From contig NZ_KB898471.1 of assembly GCF_000377645.1 (NCBI RefSeq), positions 186,001 to 250,000 of the forward strand: a stretch of DNA of 64,000 bases, read 5' to 3'. The translations under genes and the position numbers were made by a program. The notes under the pieces were generated by a model that was not told the origin of the DNA, searched no databases, and saw only the letters and a list, made by a program, of their open reading frames with translations. Shown in pieces: positions 1-11,364 of the stretch. Each line of letters starts with the position of its first letter. The stretch's first letter is position 1. The DNA is from Thiomonas sp. FB-6 (GTDB lineage Bacteria > Pseudomonadota > Gammaproteobacteria > Burkholderiales > Burkholderiaceae_C).

Positions 1-279
1 ATCGCGCTGCTGGCCGCGGCCGGGGGCGTGGTCAGCAACGATTCGGGGCTGATGCACGTGGCCGCCGCGCTGGGCCGACCGACGGTGGGACTGTACGGCT
101 CCACCGACCCGCGGCACACGCCGCCGGCGGCGCATCGCAGCGCCACGCTATGGCTGCATCTGCCCTGCAGCCCCTGCTTCCAGCGCAACTGCCCGCTGGG
201 GCATCTGAACTGCCTGCGCGCGCTGGACCCTCAGTGGGCCTGGAGCGCGCTGAGCGAGTTGATGGCCGCGGCGGGCTGA
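1..279 (+). CDS. waaF: Lipopolysaccharide heptosyltransferase II, C-terminal part
   Basis: The window opens inside this gene and only the last 92 residues are present, in frame from base 1. The segment carries the GT9 donor-site motif (VSNDSGLMHVAAALGRP) followed by GLYGSTDP and the SPCFQR-CPLGH-CL cysteine cluster typical of the WaaF/RfaF C-terminus. The family transfers the second L-glycero-D-manno-heptose onto the LPS inner core at the cytoplasmic face of the inner membrane. The call rests on motif recognition; other GT9 heptosyltransferases (WaaC) usually lack the CPLGH signature. The next gene is convergent, so this is the 3' end of its transcript. Confidence 0.88.
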   Translation: MALLAAAGGVVSNDSGLMHVAAALGRPTVGLYGSTDPRHTPPAAHRSATLWLHLPCSPCFQRNCPLGHLNCLRALDPQWAWSALSELMAAAG

Positions 280-295
280 AGCCCGCCGGGGCGCA

Positions 296-1705
296 TCAGC
301 CGGTGGTGCCGTTGCGCCGCGCGGGAGCCGCGCCGCGCGAGGGGCCGCGCCCGCCGTCGCGGCGGGGCTGGCCGCCGTCGCGACGGGGCTGGCCCTCGTT
401 GCGCCGGGGCTGGCCGGCATGGCCGTGATGGCCGCCGCCCGCGTCGCCGCGGCCGTGCCCGCCCTGCCCGCGAGGAGCGTCGGCGCGGCGCGGGCCCGAG
501 GCCGCGCGGCCGCCGCCGATCACCGTGCGTCCCACGCGGATGGGCTGTGCGCGCTCCTGGGGATCGGGCTCGAATCCGGCCACCAGGTTGCGGTCGATGC
601 CGCGCCCGATCAGGTTCTCGATGTCGCGCAGGAAACGCAGTTCGTCCACGCACACCAGCGAGATCGCCTCGCCCTCGGCGCCGGCACGGCCGGTGCGGCC
701 GATGCGGTGCACGTAGTCCTCGGGCACGTTGGGCAGCTCGTAGTTCACGACCATCGGCAGCTGATCGATGTCGATGCCGCGCGCGGCGATGTCCGTGGCC
801 ACCAGCACCTGCAGCTTGCCGCTCTTGAACTCGGCCAGAGCGCGCGTGCGCGCCCCCTGGCTCTTGTTGCCGTGAATGGCGTCGGCGCCGATGCCGTCGC
901 CGCGCAGCTGCTCGGCCAGGCGGTTGGCGCCGTGCTTGGTGCGCATGAACACCAGCACCTGCCACCAGTTGCGTTCGCGGATCAGGTGCGCGAGCAGCTC
1001 GCGCTTGCGCTCGCGGCCCACCGGGTGCACGGTCTGGCGCACGCTGGCCGCGGCGATGTTGCGGCGCGCCACCTCGATCACCTTGGGCTGGTTCAGCAGG
1101 GTGTTGGCCAGCACCTTGATCTCGTCCGAGAAGGTGGCCGAGAACAGCAGGTTCTGGCGCTTGCGCGGCAGCAGCGCGAGCACCTTGCGGATGTCGTGGA
1201 TGAAGCCCATGTCGAGCATACGGTCGGCTTCGTCCAGCACCAGGGTGTCGATGCCCGACAGGTCGAGGGTGCGCTGGCCATGGTGGTCCAGCATGCGCCC
1301 GGGCGTGGCCACGACGATGTCCACGCCGCGGCGCAGCGCGTCGATCTGCGGCTGCATGCCGACACCGCCGTACATGACCATGCTGCGCAGCTTCAGATGC
1401 TTGCCGTAGTCGCGCACGTTCTCGGCCACCTGGGCCGCGAGTTCGCGCGTGGGGACCAGCACCAGCACGCGGGGAATGACCTGGCCGCGCGCGTTGCGCG
1501 CCGGCTCGGCCTGGCTGAGGCGATGCAGCAGCGGCAGCGTGAAGGCCGCGGTCTTGCCGGTGCCGGTCTGCGCCGCCGCCAGCAGGTCGCCGCCCGCGAG
1601 CACCGCGGGAATGCCCTGGGCCTGGATCGGAGTGGGCGTGGAGTAGCCTTGCTCGCTGATGGCAAGCAGGATGGGCTCGCTGAGCCCGAGGGATGCAAAA
1701 GTCAT
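296..1705 (-). CDS. rhlE: DEAD-box ATP-dependent RNA helicase, RhlE-type
   Basis: A 469-residue protein beginning MTFASLGLS. The motifs occur in the order expected for DEAD-box helicases: Q motif (GYSTPTPIQ), motif I (AQTGTGKT), PTRELA, TPGR, DEAD (LDEADRML), SAT (SATFS), and the helicase C motifs including [10 protein letters not shown] and [10 protein letters not shown]. These enzymes unwind short RNA duplexes in ribosome assembly and RNA decay. The C-terminal ~80 residues are low-complexity and Gly/Arg-rich, ending in a heptad GQPRRDG-like repeat encoded by a 21-bp DNA repeat. The start was chosen because the canonical domain begins there; an upstream in-frame extension has no family counterpart. 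The gene is divergent from the RidA gene. Confidence 0.93.
   Translation of the reverse strand: MTFASLGLSEPILLAISEQGYSTPTPIQAQGIPAVLAGGDLLAAAQTGTGKTAAFTLPLLHRLSQAEPARNARGQVIPRVLVLVPTRELAAQVAENVRDYGKHLKLRSMVMYGGVGMQPQIDALRRGVDIVVATPGRMLDHHGQRTLDLSGIDTLVLDEADRMLDMGFIHDIRKVLALLPRKRQNLLFSATFSDEIKVLANTLLNQPKVIEVARRNIAAASVRQTVHPVGRERKRELLAHLIRERNWWQVLVFMRTKHGANRLAEQLRGDGIGADAIHGNKSQGARTRALAEFKSGKLQVLVATDIAARGIDIDQLPMVVNYELPNVPEDYVHRIGRTGRAGAEGEAISLVCVDELRFLRDIENLIGRGIDRNLVAGFEPDPQERAQPIRVGRTVIGGGRAASGPRRADAPRGQGGHGRGDAGGGHHGHAGQPRRNEGQPRRDGGQPRRDGGRGPSRGAAPARRNGTTG
352..417 (-). repeat. 21-bp tandem repeat in the rhlE tail
   Basis: About three imperfect copies of a 21-base unit (core gccgccgtcgcgacggggct) encode successive seven-residue blocks close to GQPRRDG in the basic tail of the helicase. 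The period is a multiple of three, so copy-number change would alter tail length without a frameshift. Confidence 0.75.
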
Positions 1706-2016
1706 GGATGCTTTCGGAGCCCGCGCAACCGGAGGTTGTGGATGCGGAACGCGGGAAACCACGATGACCGTTTCGTTCGCCGGCGCGGCGGGACGGGAGC
1801 CCTTGCCGCGCCCGCACCCGCGGTGTGCGGGCCGAGACGCCAGTTCGCCATCGTGGCGGACAGCCGGCGCAGGGGCCGGCAGGAGTCGAATTCGACAGCC
1901 GGTGCGGCAAACTGTGGCCACTCCGGCAAGACTCGAAGTGTAGCATGCAGGCCCTCGGGGCACGCCGCCGTGCGCGGCCCGCGCCCCGCCTCCCCCACGA
2001 TCTAGGAAGCCTCGCC
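1706..2016. other. Divergent intergenic region rhlE / RidA
   Basis: These 311 bases separate two divergently transcribed genes and must hold both promoters. The only clear symmetric element is a perfect 12-bp palindrome, GTCGAATTCGAC, at 1885-1896. No convincing sigma-70 hexamer pair, riboswitch or small ORF was recognised. Confidence 0.5.
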
Positions 2017-2475
2017 ATGTCCGTCTACGACAAACTGCAAAGCCTGGGCATCACCCTGCCCGCGGTCGCCACGCCTGCGGCGGCCTACCTGTCCTACGTG
2101 CAAAGCGGCAACCTGGTGTTCCTGTCCGGCCACATCAGCAAGCGCGACGGCAAGCCGCTGGTCGGGCAGCTCGGGCGCGAACTGAACACCGCGCAGGGCC
2201 GCGAGGCCGCGCGCTCGGTGGCCATCGACCTGCTGGGCACCCTGCACGCCGCCTGCGGCGACCTGGGGCGTGTGCGCCGCGTGGTCAAGCTGCTGGGCCT
2301 GGTGAACTCCGCGCCCGACTACACCGAGCACCATCTGGTGATCAATGGCGCCTCCGAGCTGCTGGGCGAGGTGCTCGGCGCGGCCGGCCAGCATGCGCGC
2401 AGCGCCTTCGGCGTGGCGCAGCTGCCGATGGGCGCGGCGGTGGAGATCGAGCTGATCGCGCAGATCGACGCCTGA
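2017..2475 (+). CDS. RidA/YjgF family protein
   Basis: A 152-residue member of the RidA (YjgF/YER057c/UK114) family, which deaminates reactive enamine/imine intermediates released by PLP enzymes. The protein begins [11 protein letters not shown] and shows a family-like [11 protein letters not shown] stretch, a central conserved segment, and a C-terminal [12 protein letters not shown] strand. It belongs to the longer subgroup (about 150 residues) found as a single gene rather than the canonical 128-residue RidA, so the exact activity is uncertain. It is convergent with parC; a GC-rich palindrome (2476-2489) lies between the two stop codons. Confidence 0.85.
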   Translation: MSVYDKLQSLGITLPAVATPAAAYLSYVQSGNLVFLSGHISKRDGKPLVGQLGRELNTAQGREAARSVAIDLLGTLHAACGDLGRVRRVVKLLGLVNSAPDYTEHHLVINGASELLGEVLGAAGQHARSAFGVAQLPMGAAVEIELIAQIDA

Positions 2476-2511
2476 GCCCGGTGCCGGGCGCTGCCGCGCC
2501 CGGCCGCGGCC

Positions 2512-4884
<2,373 letters not shown>

Positions 4885-4897
4885 TGAAGGTTCGGGA

Positions 4898-6871
4898 TCA
4901 GATATCGACTTCGACGCGGTCGCCGAAGGTTTCCATGAGTTCGCGCCGGGCCTGCGCCTCGCCCTTGCCCATCAGGCGCGTGAACAGCTCGGCGGTGGCC
5001 TCGCTGCCCTGGCCGCCGAAGCCCACCTGCGGCAGGCGCCGGGTGTCGGGGTTGAGCGTGGTCTCCCACAACTGCTCGGCGCTCATCTCGCCCAGGCCCT
5101 TGAAGCGCGACACGCTCCACGCGCCCTCGCGCAATCCGTCCTTGCGCAGCCGGTCGCAGATGGCCTGCAGCTCGCCGTCGTCCAGCGCGTAGAGCTTGGC
5201 GGCCGGCTTGCGGCCGCGCGCCGGCGCATCCACGCGGTACAGCGGCGGGCGCGCGACGTACACGTGCCCGCTACGCACCAGTTGCGGGAAGTGGCGCAGG
5301 AACAGGGTCAGCAGCAGCACCTGGATGTGCGAGCCGTCGACGTCGGCGTCGCTGAGGATGCAGATCTTGCCGTAGCGCAGCCCGGACAGGTCGACTTCGT
5401 CGTGCAGGCCGTGAGGGTCCAGGCCGATGGCCACCGCGATGTCGTGGATCTCCTGGTTGGCGAACAGGCGGTCGCGCTCGACCTCCCAGGAGTTGAGCAC
5501 CTTGCCGCGCAGCGGAAGCACCGCCTGGAATTCCTTGTCGCGCCCCATTTTCGCGGAGCCGCCTGCCGAATCCCCCTCCACCAGGAACAACTCGTTGCGG
5601 GACAGGTCGCGGCTTTCGCAATCGGTGAGCTTGCCCGGCAGCACCGCGATGCCCGAGCCCTTGCGGCGTTCGACCCGCTGCGCCGCGCGCTGGCGGCTCT
5701 GCGCCTGCGCGATCACCAGCTCGGCCAGCGCCTTGCCCTGCTCCACGTGCTGGCTGAGCCAAAGCTCCAGCGCGGGACGCACGAAGCCCGAGACCAGGCG
5801 CACCGCGTCACGGCTGTTCAGGCGTTCCTTCATCTGGCCCTGGAACTGCGGGTCCAGCACTTTCGCCGACAACACGTAGGAGGCGCGGGAGAACACGTCC
5901 TCGGGCAGCACGCGCAGGCCCTTGGGGGACAGCGCATGCAGTTCGATGAAACCCTTGACCGCCTGGAACAGGCCCTCGCGCAGGCCCGCGTCGTGGGTGC
6001 CCCCGGCCGGCGTGGGGATCAGGTTCACGTAGGACTCGCGCAGCACGCTGCCCTCGGCACTGAAGGCCACGCACCACGAGGCGCCCTCCCCCGGCGCGAA
6101 ACCTTCGGTCTGCGCCTCGGCCGCACCCTCGCCGTCGAACTCCAGCAGCACCGGCGTGTCGCCCAGCGACTCGCGCAGGTAGCCGCGCAATCCGTGTTCG
6201 TAGCGCCACTCGTGGGTCTCGGCGCTTTTCTCCAGGTGCAGGCGCACGGTCAGCCCGGGCAGCAGCACCGCCTTGCTGCGCAACAGGTGCAGCAATTCGC
6301 CCTGCGGAAGCTGCGGGGAATCGAAGTAGCGCGCATCGGGCCAGACGCGCACGCGCGTGCCGTTGCGGGCCTCGCCGCGCACAAGCGGCCGGCTGTGCAG
6401 CGGCTCCACCGTCGCGCCGTCGGCGAAGGCCAGGAAACTGGCCTGGCCTTCGCGATGCACTTCCACTTCCAGGCGCCGCGCCAGGGCGTTGGTGACACTG
6501 ACCCCGACCCCGTGCAGGCCGCCGGAGAAGCGGTAGGCGGCGCCAGCGTCGAGCTTGTCGAACTTGCCCCCGGCGTGCAACTGGGTGAACACCAGCTCCA
6601 CCACCGGCACGCCCTCGTCGGGGTGCAGCCCCACGGGAATGCCGCGCCCGTCGTCCTGCACCGTCACGCTGCCGTCGGCGTGCACGATCACCTCGATGCG
6701 GCCGGCCTGCCCGGCCAGCGCCTCGTCCGCGCAGTTGTCGATGACTTCCTGCACGATATGCAGGGGGTTGACCGTGGAGGTGTACATCCCCGGACGCTGC
6801 CTCACCGGCTCCAGTCCCTTGAGCACGCGAATCGAGGCTTCGCTGTAACTATCCCGTTTGCTGGTTCCCAT
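4898..6871 (-). CDS. parE: DNA topoisomerase IV subunit B
   Basis: A 657-residue GHKL-type ATPase subunit. It shows the ATP-binding motifs [22 protein letters not shown] and [14 protein letters not shown], the transducer, and the TOPRIM motif ([17 protein letters not shown], then DADVDGSHI). The start [13 protein letters not shown] fits the family; no good Shine-Dalgarno precedes it. A perfect DnaA box on the coding strand ends only seven bases before the ATG, so DnaA binding could interfere with expression. It is co-transcribed with parC. Confidence 0.96.
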   Translation of the reverse strand: MGTSKRDSYSEASIRVLKGLEPVRQRPGMYTSTVNPLHIVQEVIDNCADEALAGQAGRIEVIVHADGSVTVQDDGRGIPVGLHPDEGVPVVELVFTQLHAGGKFDKLDAGAAYRFSGGLHGVGVSVTNALARRLEVEVHREGQASFLAFADGATVEPLHSRPLVRGEARNGTRVRVWPDARYFDSPQLPQGELLHLLRSKAVLLPGLTVRLHLEKSAETHEWRYEHGLRGYLRESLGDTPVLLEFDGEGAAEAQTEGFAPGEGASWCVAFSAEGSVLRESYVNLIPTPAGGTHDAGLREGLFQAVKGFIELHALSPKGLRVLPEDVFSRASYVLSAKVLDPQFQGQMKERLNSRDAVRLVSGFVRPALELWLSQHVEQGKALAELVIAQAQSRQRAAQRVERRKGSGIAVLPGKLTDCESRDLSRNELFLVEGDSAGGSAKMGRDKEFQAVLPLRGKVLNSWEVERDRLFANQEIHDIAVAIGLDPHGLHDEVDLSGLRYGKICILSDADVDGSHIQVLLLTLFLRHFPQLVRSGHVYVARPPLYRVDAPARGRKPAAKLYALDDGELQAICDRLRKDGLREGAWSVSRFKGLGEMSAEQLWETTLNPDTRRLPQVGFGGQGSEATAELFTRLMGKGEAQARRELMETFGDRVEVDI

Positions 6872-7194
6872 CGACGCTTGTGGATAAGACCGAAGAATTG
6901 TGGACAACGCGGACGCCTGCCCGGCACGCCGCGCAGGCCGCGCACTTATCCCCACCAAATGGGGATAGACCACCCCGCGCGCCGCGCCAGAGCCTGCATT
7001 TATGCGGGCCGGCTCAGCGATGCCCAAAAAACGGGCAAGGCCGCGCACGCCGCGCGGAGCTTGACAGACCGCCCGCGGCATTCTAGAGGCCGGCTCGCGC
7101 AAGACCCCGGCGGGGGTCCGGCGAGACCTCGGCACGAAGGCCTCGAGCCGGCGCAGCGCGGGACAAGGCCCGCGGGCTGTGCTTGAATGCGCGC
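6872..7194. promoter_or_regulatory. parE upstream region with DnaA-box-like cluster
   Basis: This gap of 323 bases separates divergent parE and a methyltransferase gene. At 6879-6887 the minus strand reads TTATCCACA, a perfect DnaA box. At 6899-6907 it reads TTGTCCACA (one mismatch). At 6946-6954 the plus strand reads TTATCCCCA (one mismatch); this lies in a perfect inverted repeat, TATCCCCA-ccaaa-TGGGGATA (6947-6967). The remainder is GC-rich with nothing recognisable. A regulatory role for DnaA on parE is inference. Confidence 0.6.
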
Positions 7195-7821
7195 ATGCCA
7201 TCCGAGCCCCCTCCGACGCACGGGGAGGCGGCGGTGAAGCCCGCCGCGGCCGACCCGCACGCCCAGGCGTCCCCGCCTTCGCCGTCCCCCTGGGTCCTGC
7301 GCTTCGCGCCGCTGATCCCTGCGCGCGCCGAGGTGCTCGACCTGGCCTGCGGCAGCGGGCGCCACGCACGGGTGCTGGCCGCCATGGGCCATGCGGTGCT
7401 GGGCGTGGACCGCGACGCCGTCGCCTTGCAAGCCCTGCGCGATGTGCCCGGCGTGCGCGTGCTGCAGGCCGATCTGGAGAACGCGCCGTGGCCGCTGCGC
7501 GAGCGCTTCGGCGCCGTGGTGGTCACGAACTATCTGTGGCGGGCGCTGCTGCCGCGCATCGTGGGCAGCGTGGACCCGGGCGGCGTGCTGCTCTACGAGA
7601 CCTTCGCGCTCGGGCAGTCCAGCATCGGGCGCCCGTCCAATCCGCAGTTCCTGTTGCGCCCGGGAGAACTGCTCGACGCCGTGCGCGGCGAACTTCGCGT
7701 GGTGGCCTACGAGGACGGATTCGCGCCGGGGCCGCGCCCCGCTTTCGTGCAGCGCATCTGCGCCGTGCGTGAAAGCGCCCCCGGCGCCATGGCCGCCGAC
7801 CCGCCCAAGTACAATCTGTGA
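7195..7821 (+). CDS. Class I SAM-dependent methyltransferase
   Basis: A 208-residue Rossmann-fold methyltransferase with motif [17 protein letters not shown] (residues ~43-60), acidic motif [10 protein letters not shown] and a motif III-like VLQADLE. The substrate cannot be deduced. The C-terminal half contains [10 protein letters not shown] and a conserved-looking RPSNPQFLL, seen in small methyltransferases that sit beside dapA in Burkholderiales. ATG 7195 was chosen; an in-frame TTG 12 bases upstream is possible. It precedes dapA by 19 bases in the same direction and may share its transcript. Confidence 0.8.
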   Translation: MPSEPPPTHGEAAVKPAAADPHAQASPPSPSPWVLRFAPLIPARAEVLDLACGSGRHARVLAAMGHAVLGVDRDAVALQALRDVPGVRVLQADLENAPWPLRERFGAVVVTNYLWRALLPRIVGSVDPGGVLLYETFALGQSSIGRPSNPQFLLRPGELLDAVRGELRVVAYEDGFAPGPRPAFVQRICAVRESAPGAMAADPPKYNL

Positions 7822-7840
7822 ATTTCCCCAAGCGGCTGGC

Positions 7841-8728
7841 ATGAACACCATCACTGGCAGCATCGTGGCCCTGGTCACGCCCATGCACGAGGACGGCAGC
7901 GTCGACTTCGACGCGCTGCGCCGCCTCATCGACTGGCACATCGCCGAGGGCACCGATTGCATCGGGGTCGTCGGAACCACCGGCGAATCGCCGACGGTGG
8001 ACGTCGAGGAGCACCAGCAGATCATCCGGGTGGCGGTCGAGCAGGCCGCCGGGCGCGTTCCCATCATGGCCGGCGCCGGCGCCAACTCCACCGCCGAGGC
8101 GATCGAGCTCTCGCATTTCTGCCGCGAGGTAGGCGCCGATTGCACGCTGCAGGTCGTGCCCTACTACAACAAGCCCACCCAGGAAGGCATCTACCGGCAT
8201 TTCCGCGCCATCGCCGAAGCCGCGGACATCCCGATGGTGCTGTACAACGTGCCCGGACGCACCGTCGCCGACGTGCAGGCGGACACGGTGCTGCGCCTGG
8301 CCGGGATCCCCAACATCGTGGGCATCAAGGAAGCCACCGGCAACATCGACCGCGCGCTGCAGATCCTGCGCAAGGCGCCGGAGGAATTCGCCGTGTACTC
8401 GGGGGACGACTTCACCGCGCTGGCGCTGATGCTGGTGGGCGGCAAGGGCAACGTCAGCGTCACCGCCAACGTGGCGCCGCGGCTGATGCACGACATGTGC
8501 GTGGCCGCGGTGGCCGGGCGTGCGCGCGAGGCCACCGAGCTGCACATGCGCATGATGGACCTCAACACCCTGCTGATGTGCGAGCCCAACCCCACCGCGG
8601 TGAAGTGGGCGCTGGCGGCCATGGGACGCATCGAGGGCGGCATCCGGCTGCCGCTGGTGCCGCTGAGCAGCCGGCACGACGAACTTCGCGCGGCGCTGGC
8701 CGCGCTGGACATTCCCGTTCTTCACTGA
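7841..8728 (+). CDS. dapA: 4-hydroxy-tetrahydrodipicolinate synthase
   Basis: A 295-residue TIM-barrel enzyme of the DHDPS/NAL family. The Schiff-base lysine is K163 in GIKEATG, Y135 lies in YNVPGRT, and the pyruvate-binding GTTGES motif is at residues 45-50. It condenses pyruvate with aspartate semialdehyde in the diaminopimelate/lysine pathway. Full length. It is followed 11 bases later by bamC, the usual dapA-bamC arrangement of proteobacteria. Confidence 0.96.
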   Translation: MNTITGSIVALVTPMHEDGSVDFDALRRLIDWHIAEGTDCIGVVGTTGESPTVDVEEHQQIIRVAVEQAAGRVPIMAGAGANSTAEAIELSHFCREVGADCTLQVVPYYNKPTQEGIYRHFRAIAEAADIPMVLYNVPGRTVADVQADTVLRLAGIPNIVGIKEATGNIDRALQILRKAPEEFAVYSGDDFTALALMLVGGKGNVSVTANVAPRLMHDMCVAAVAGRAREATELHMRMMDLNTLLMCEPNPTAVKWALAAMGRIEGGIRLPLVPLSSRHDELRAALAALDIPVLH

Positions 8729-8739
8729 CCATTCAAGCC

Positions 8740-9912
8740 ATGCGCCGAAATTCCGTACGCAGCCTGCCCCACGTGCGCCGAACCTGCCTTGCCGCCTCGC
8801 TCGCGGCCGTGTTCGCGCTGGGAGGCTGCTCCTCGCTCGGTGACACCTTCACGGGTCACGACGTGGACTACCAGAGCGCCAAGGCCGGCCCGACGCTGGA
8901 CATCCCGCCGGACCTGACCCAACTGGCGCGCAACCAGCGCTACGCCGTGCCCGAGGGGCCGGCGAAGCAGGATTCGGTCAGCGCCCTGGCCTACCAGAGC
9001 ACGGTGCAGCAGACCCAGGCGCAGGCGCAGAGCAACGCGGTGCTGCCGGACTACCCCGGCATGCGCATCCAGCAGCAGGGCACGCAACGCTGGCTGGTGA
9101 TCGACGCGGCACCGCAGGCGCTGTGGGACAAGGTGCAGACCTTCTGGCAGCAGAACGGCTTCTACCTGACCGAGGCGAACCGTGAGCTGGGCGTGATGCA
9201 GACCGACTGGGCCGAGAACCATGCCAAGCTGCCGCAGGACCTGATCCGCAAGTACCTGGGCAAGGTGTTCGACAGTCTGTACGACACCGGCGAGCGCGAC
9301 CGCTACCGCACGGTGTTCGAGCGCACGCCGGACGGCAAGGCCACGCAGATCTACATCAGCCACCAGACCATGGTGGAGGTCTACACCGACACCCAGCACA
9401 CGCAGACCACCTGGCAGCCCGGCACCCCGGACCCGACCATGGACGAAGTCTTCCTGCGCAAGCTGATGGTCAGCCTGGGCGCCAGCGACGCGCAGGCCAA
9501 GGCCGAACTGGCCACCGCGCAGCAGCAGGCGCAGCAGGCGCCGCGCGCGGTGCTGGTGGACGGCGGCCGCGCGCTGCAACTCCCCGACGACATGGAACAG
9601 GCCTGGCGCCGCGTCAGCCTGGCGCTGAACACCGCGGGCTTCACCGTCACCGAGCGCAATCGCAGTGCCGGCACCTTCGACGTGCGTTACGTGGACCCGC
9701 AGGCGGCGCTGAAGGCCGAGCAGCACAAGGAAGGTTTCTTCGGCAAGCTGTTCGGCGGCAAGGACCAGACCGTCAAGCCCGAGAACCTGCGCATCACGGT
9801 ACAGGCCGCGGGAACGGGTTCGCAGGTCGGCGTCCACTCGCTGGACGGCGGCTCCGATGCCGCGGCCTCGGAATCCAGCATCCTGAAGATCCTGCAGCAG
9901 CAATTGCAGTAG
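8740..9912 (+). CDS. bamC: Outer membrane protein assembly factor BamC
   Basis: A 390-residue lipoprotein (NlpB/DapX family). It has a signal peptide with lipobox ALGGC (lipidated Cys30), an unstructured N-terminal segment containing the DIPPDLTQL motif that contacts BamD, and two helix-grip domains (about residues 110-230 and 270-380). BamC is an accessory subunit of the Bam complex that inserts beta-barrel proteins. It lies directly after dapA and is followed by a strong intrinsic terminator. Confidence 0.92.
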   Translation: MRRNSVRSLPHVRRTCLAASLAAVFALGGCSSLGDTFTGHDVDYQSAKAGPTLDIPPDLTQLARNQRYAVPEGPAKQDSVSALAYQSTVQQTQAQAQSNAVLPDYPGMRIQQQGTQRWLVIDAAPQALWDKVQTFWQQNGFYLTEANRELGVMQTDWAENHAKLPQDLIRKYLGKVFDSLYDTGERDRYRTVFERTPDGKATQIYISHQTMVEVYTDTQHTQTTWQPGTPDPTMDEVFLRKLMVSLGASDAQAKAELATAQQQAQQAPRAVLVDGGRALQLPDDMEQAWRRVSLALNTAGFTVTERNRSAGTFDVRYVDPQAALKAEQHKEGFFGKLFGGKDQTVKPENLRITVQAAGTGSQVGVHSLDGGSDAAASESSILKILQQQLQ

Positions 9913-9947
9913 AAACGCAGTAGGCGCCTCGGCGCCACCGCCCTGCT

Positions 9948-9971
9948 AGCCCGGCCTCGTGCCGGGCTTTT
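9948..9971 (+). terminator. Rho-independent terminator after bamC
   Basis: A perfect 8-bp stem AGCCCGGC / GCCGGGCT with loop ctcgt is followed by TTTT. It sits 35 bases after the bamC stop and ends the dapA-bamC transcript. The minus strand has no T-run after the hairpin, so it should act mainly in one direction. Confidence 0.85.
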
Positions 9972-10014
9972 CGTCGACCCCCACCAGCGCCCGAAGGGCC
10001 CGAGCGGCCCGGCC

Positions 10015-11214
10015 TCAGGCGTAACTGCGCACCTGCAGCGACAGCGAACGCAGCGCGGCGATGCCGCTCTGCTCGGCGCGCTGGCACCAGTCCTGCAGGC
10101 GCTGGCGCAGTTGTTCGGCCGAGGCCGACGAGTGCAGCCAGACCTCGCTGAGTTCCTCGCGCATGCGCAGCAGCGTGCGCAGGCCGGAGTTGTCGGAGGC
10201 GGCCGCGTCGATCACGGCGCGCGCCGGCGCGTCCAGCATGTCGGGTTCGCTGTCGATCAGGCGCTGCGCCGAACGCAGCGCGCGCAACTGGGATTTCGCG
10301 CCGCCGGCCGCGCGCACGCGGCGCAGTTCCTCGCGCAGGGCGCGGCGCAGCTCGCGGGCGTAGCGCGCCATCAGGTCGTAGCGGTTGGCGATCACGCTTT
10401 GCAGCAGCGCGCCGTCCACCAGCGCACGCACTTCGCCCAGGCGCGCCTTGGGCGGCAGCTTGCGTACCCGCGCCAGGCCCAACGCCGAGAACAGCTGAAT
10501 GTAGCCCCAGCCGAGGTCGAATTCCCACCACTTGATCGACAGCTTGGCCGACGTGGGGAAGGTGTGGTGGTTGTTGTGCAGTTCCTCGCCGCCGATGATC
10601 AGGCCCCAGGGCGACACGTTGCGGCTGGCGTCGCGGCTGCTGAAGTTGCGGTAGCCCCACCAGTGGCCCACGCCGTTGACCACGCCGGCGGCCCAGAAGG
10701 GAATCCACAGCATCTGCACCGCCCACACCGTGGCGCCGAGCGCGCCGAACAGCAGCAGGTCGAGAATCAGCATCACGCCCACGCCCTGCCAGGGCAGTCC
10801 GGCGTACACCCGGCGCTCCAGCCAGTCGTTCGGGGTGCCGTGGCCGAAGCGCTCCAGCGTGCTCGTGTTGGCGGCCTCGGAGCGGTACAACTCGGCGCCG
10901 CGCAGCATCACCTCGCCGATGCCCTTGACCACCGGGCTATGGGGGTCTTCCTCGGTTTCGCACTTGGCGTGGTGCTTGCGGTGCACGGCCACCCACTGGC
11001 GCGTGGACATGCCGGTTGCCAGCCACAGCCACATCCGGAAAAAGTGCATCAACGCGGGGTGCAGGTCCAGCGCGCGGTGCGCCTGGGAACGGTGCAGGTA
11101 TACCGTCACCGCCACGATGGTGACGTGGCAAGTGAGCAGCGTGTACGCCACCATGGTGCCGATTCCGGCGTGCCACAGGCCGTGGGCGGCCCAATCTTGC
11201 AGAACTTCCAACAT
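10015..11214 (-). CDS. Membrane fatty acid desaturase (acyl-CoA / acyl-lipid delta-9 type)
   Basis: A 399-residue integral-membrane di-iron desaturase. The three histidine boxes are HRSQAHR, HRKHHAK and ELHNNHH, and hydrophobic segments flank them. Such enzymes introduce a cis double bond into saturated acyl chains and adjust membrane fluidity. The C-terminal ~130 residues beyond the last His box form a long charged helical extension, typical of the betaproteobacterial variant. The start MLEVLQDW (11214) was preferred because GGA lies at good spacing; MESPMLEV (11226) is an alternative. Confidence 0.88.
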   Translation of the reverse strand: MLEVLQDWAAHGLWHAGIGTMVAYTLLTCHVTIVAVTVYLHRSQAHRALDLHPALMHFFRMWLWLATGMSTRQWVAVHRKHHAKCETEEDPHSPVVKGIGEVMLRGAELYRSEAANTSTLERFGHGTPNDWLERRVYAGLPWQGVGVMLILDLLLFGALGATVWAVQMLWIPFWAAGVVNGVGHWWGYRNFSSRDASRNVSPWGLIIGGEELHNNHHTFPTSAKLSIKWWEFDLGWGYIQLFSALGLARVRKLPPKARLGEVRALVDGALLQSVIANRYDLMARYARELRRALREELRRVRAAGGAKSQLRALRSAQRLIDSEPDMLDAPARAVIDAAASDNSGLRTLLRMREELSEVWLHSSASAEQLRQRLQDWCQRAEQSGIAALRSLSLQVRSYA

Positions 11215-11364
11215 CGGTGATTCCATTAGGGCGCCGAAGGCGGAACTTACGGCGCAATCCGGGCGCCTGGCGCCCACTCCGGATGCCGGGCTCAACCCGG
11301 CCTCATCGCCTCAGCATAGCGCAGCAGCATGCCGGGGAACATCGGCAATCCCCCCAGGCACGGC

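Noticed and set aside
8722-9903. Minus-strand frame covering bamC
   Set aside because: It mirrors bamC, has no homology features and no ribosome site.
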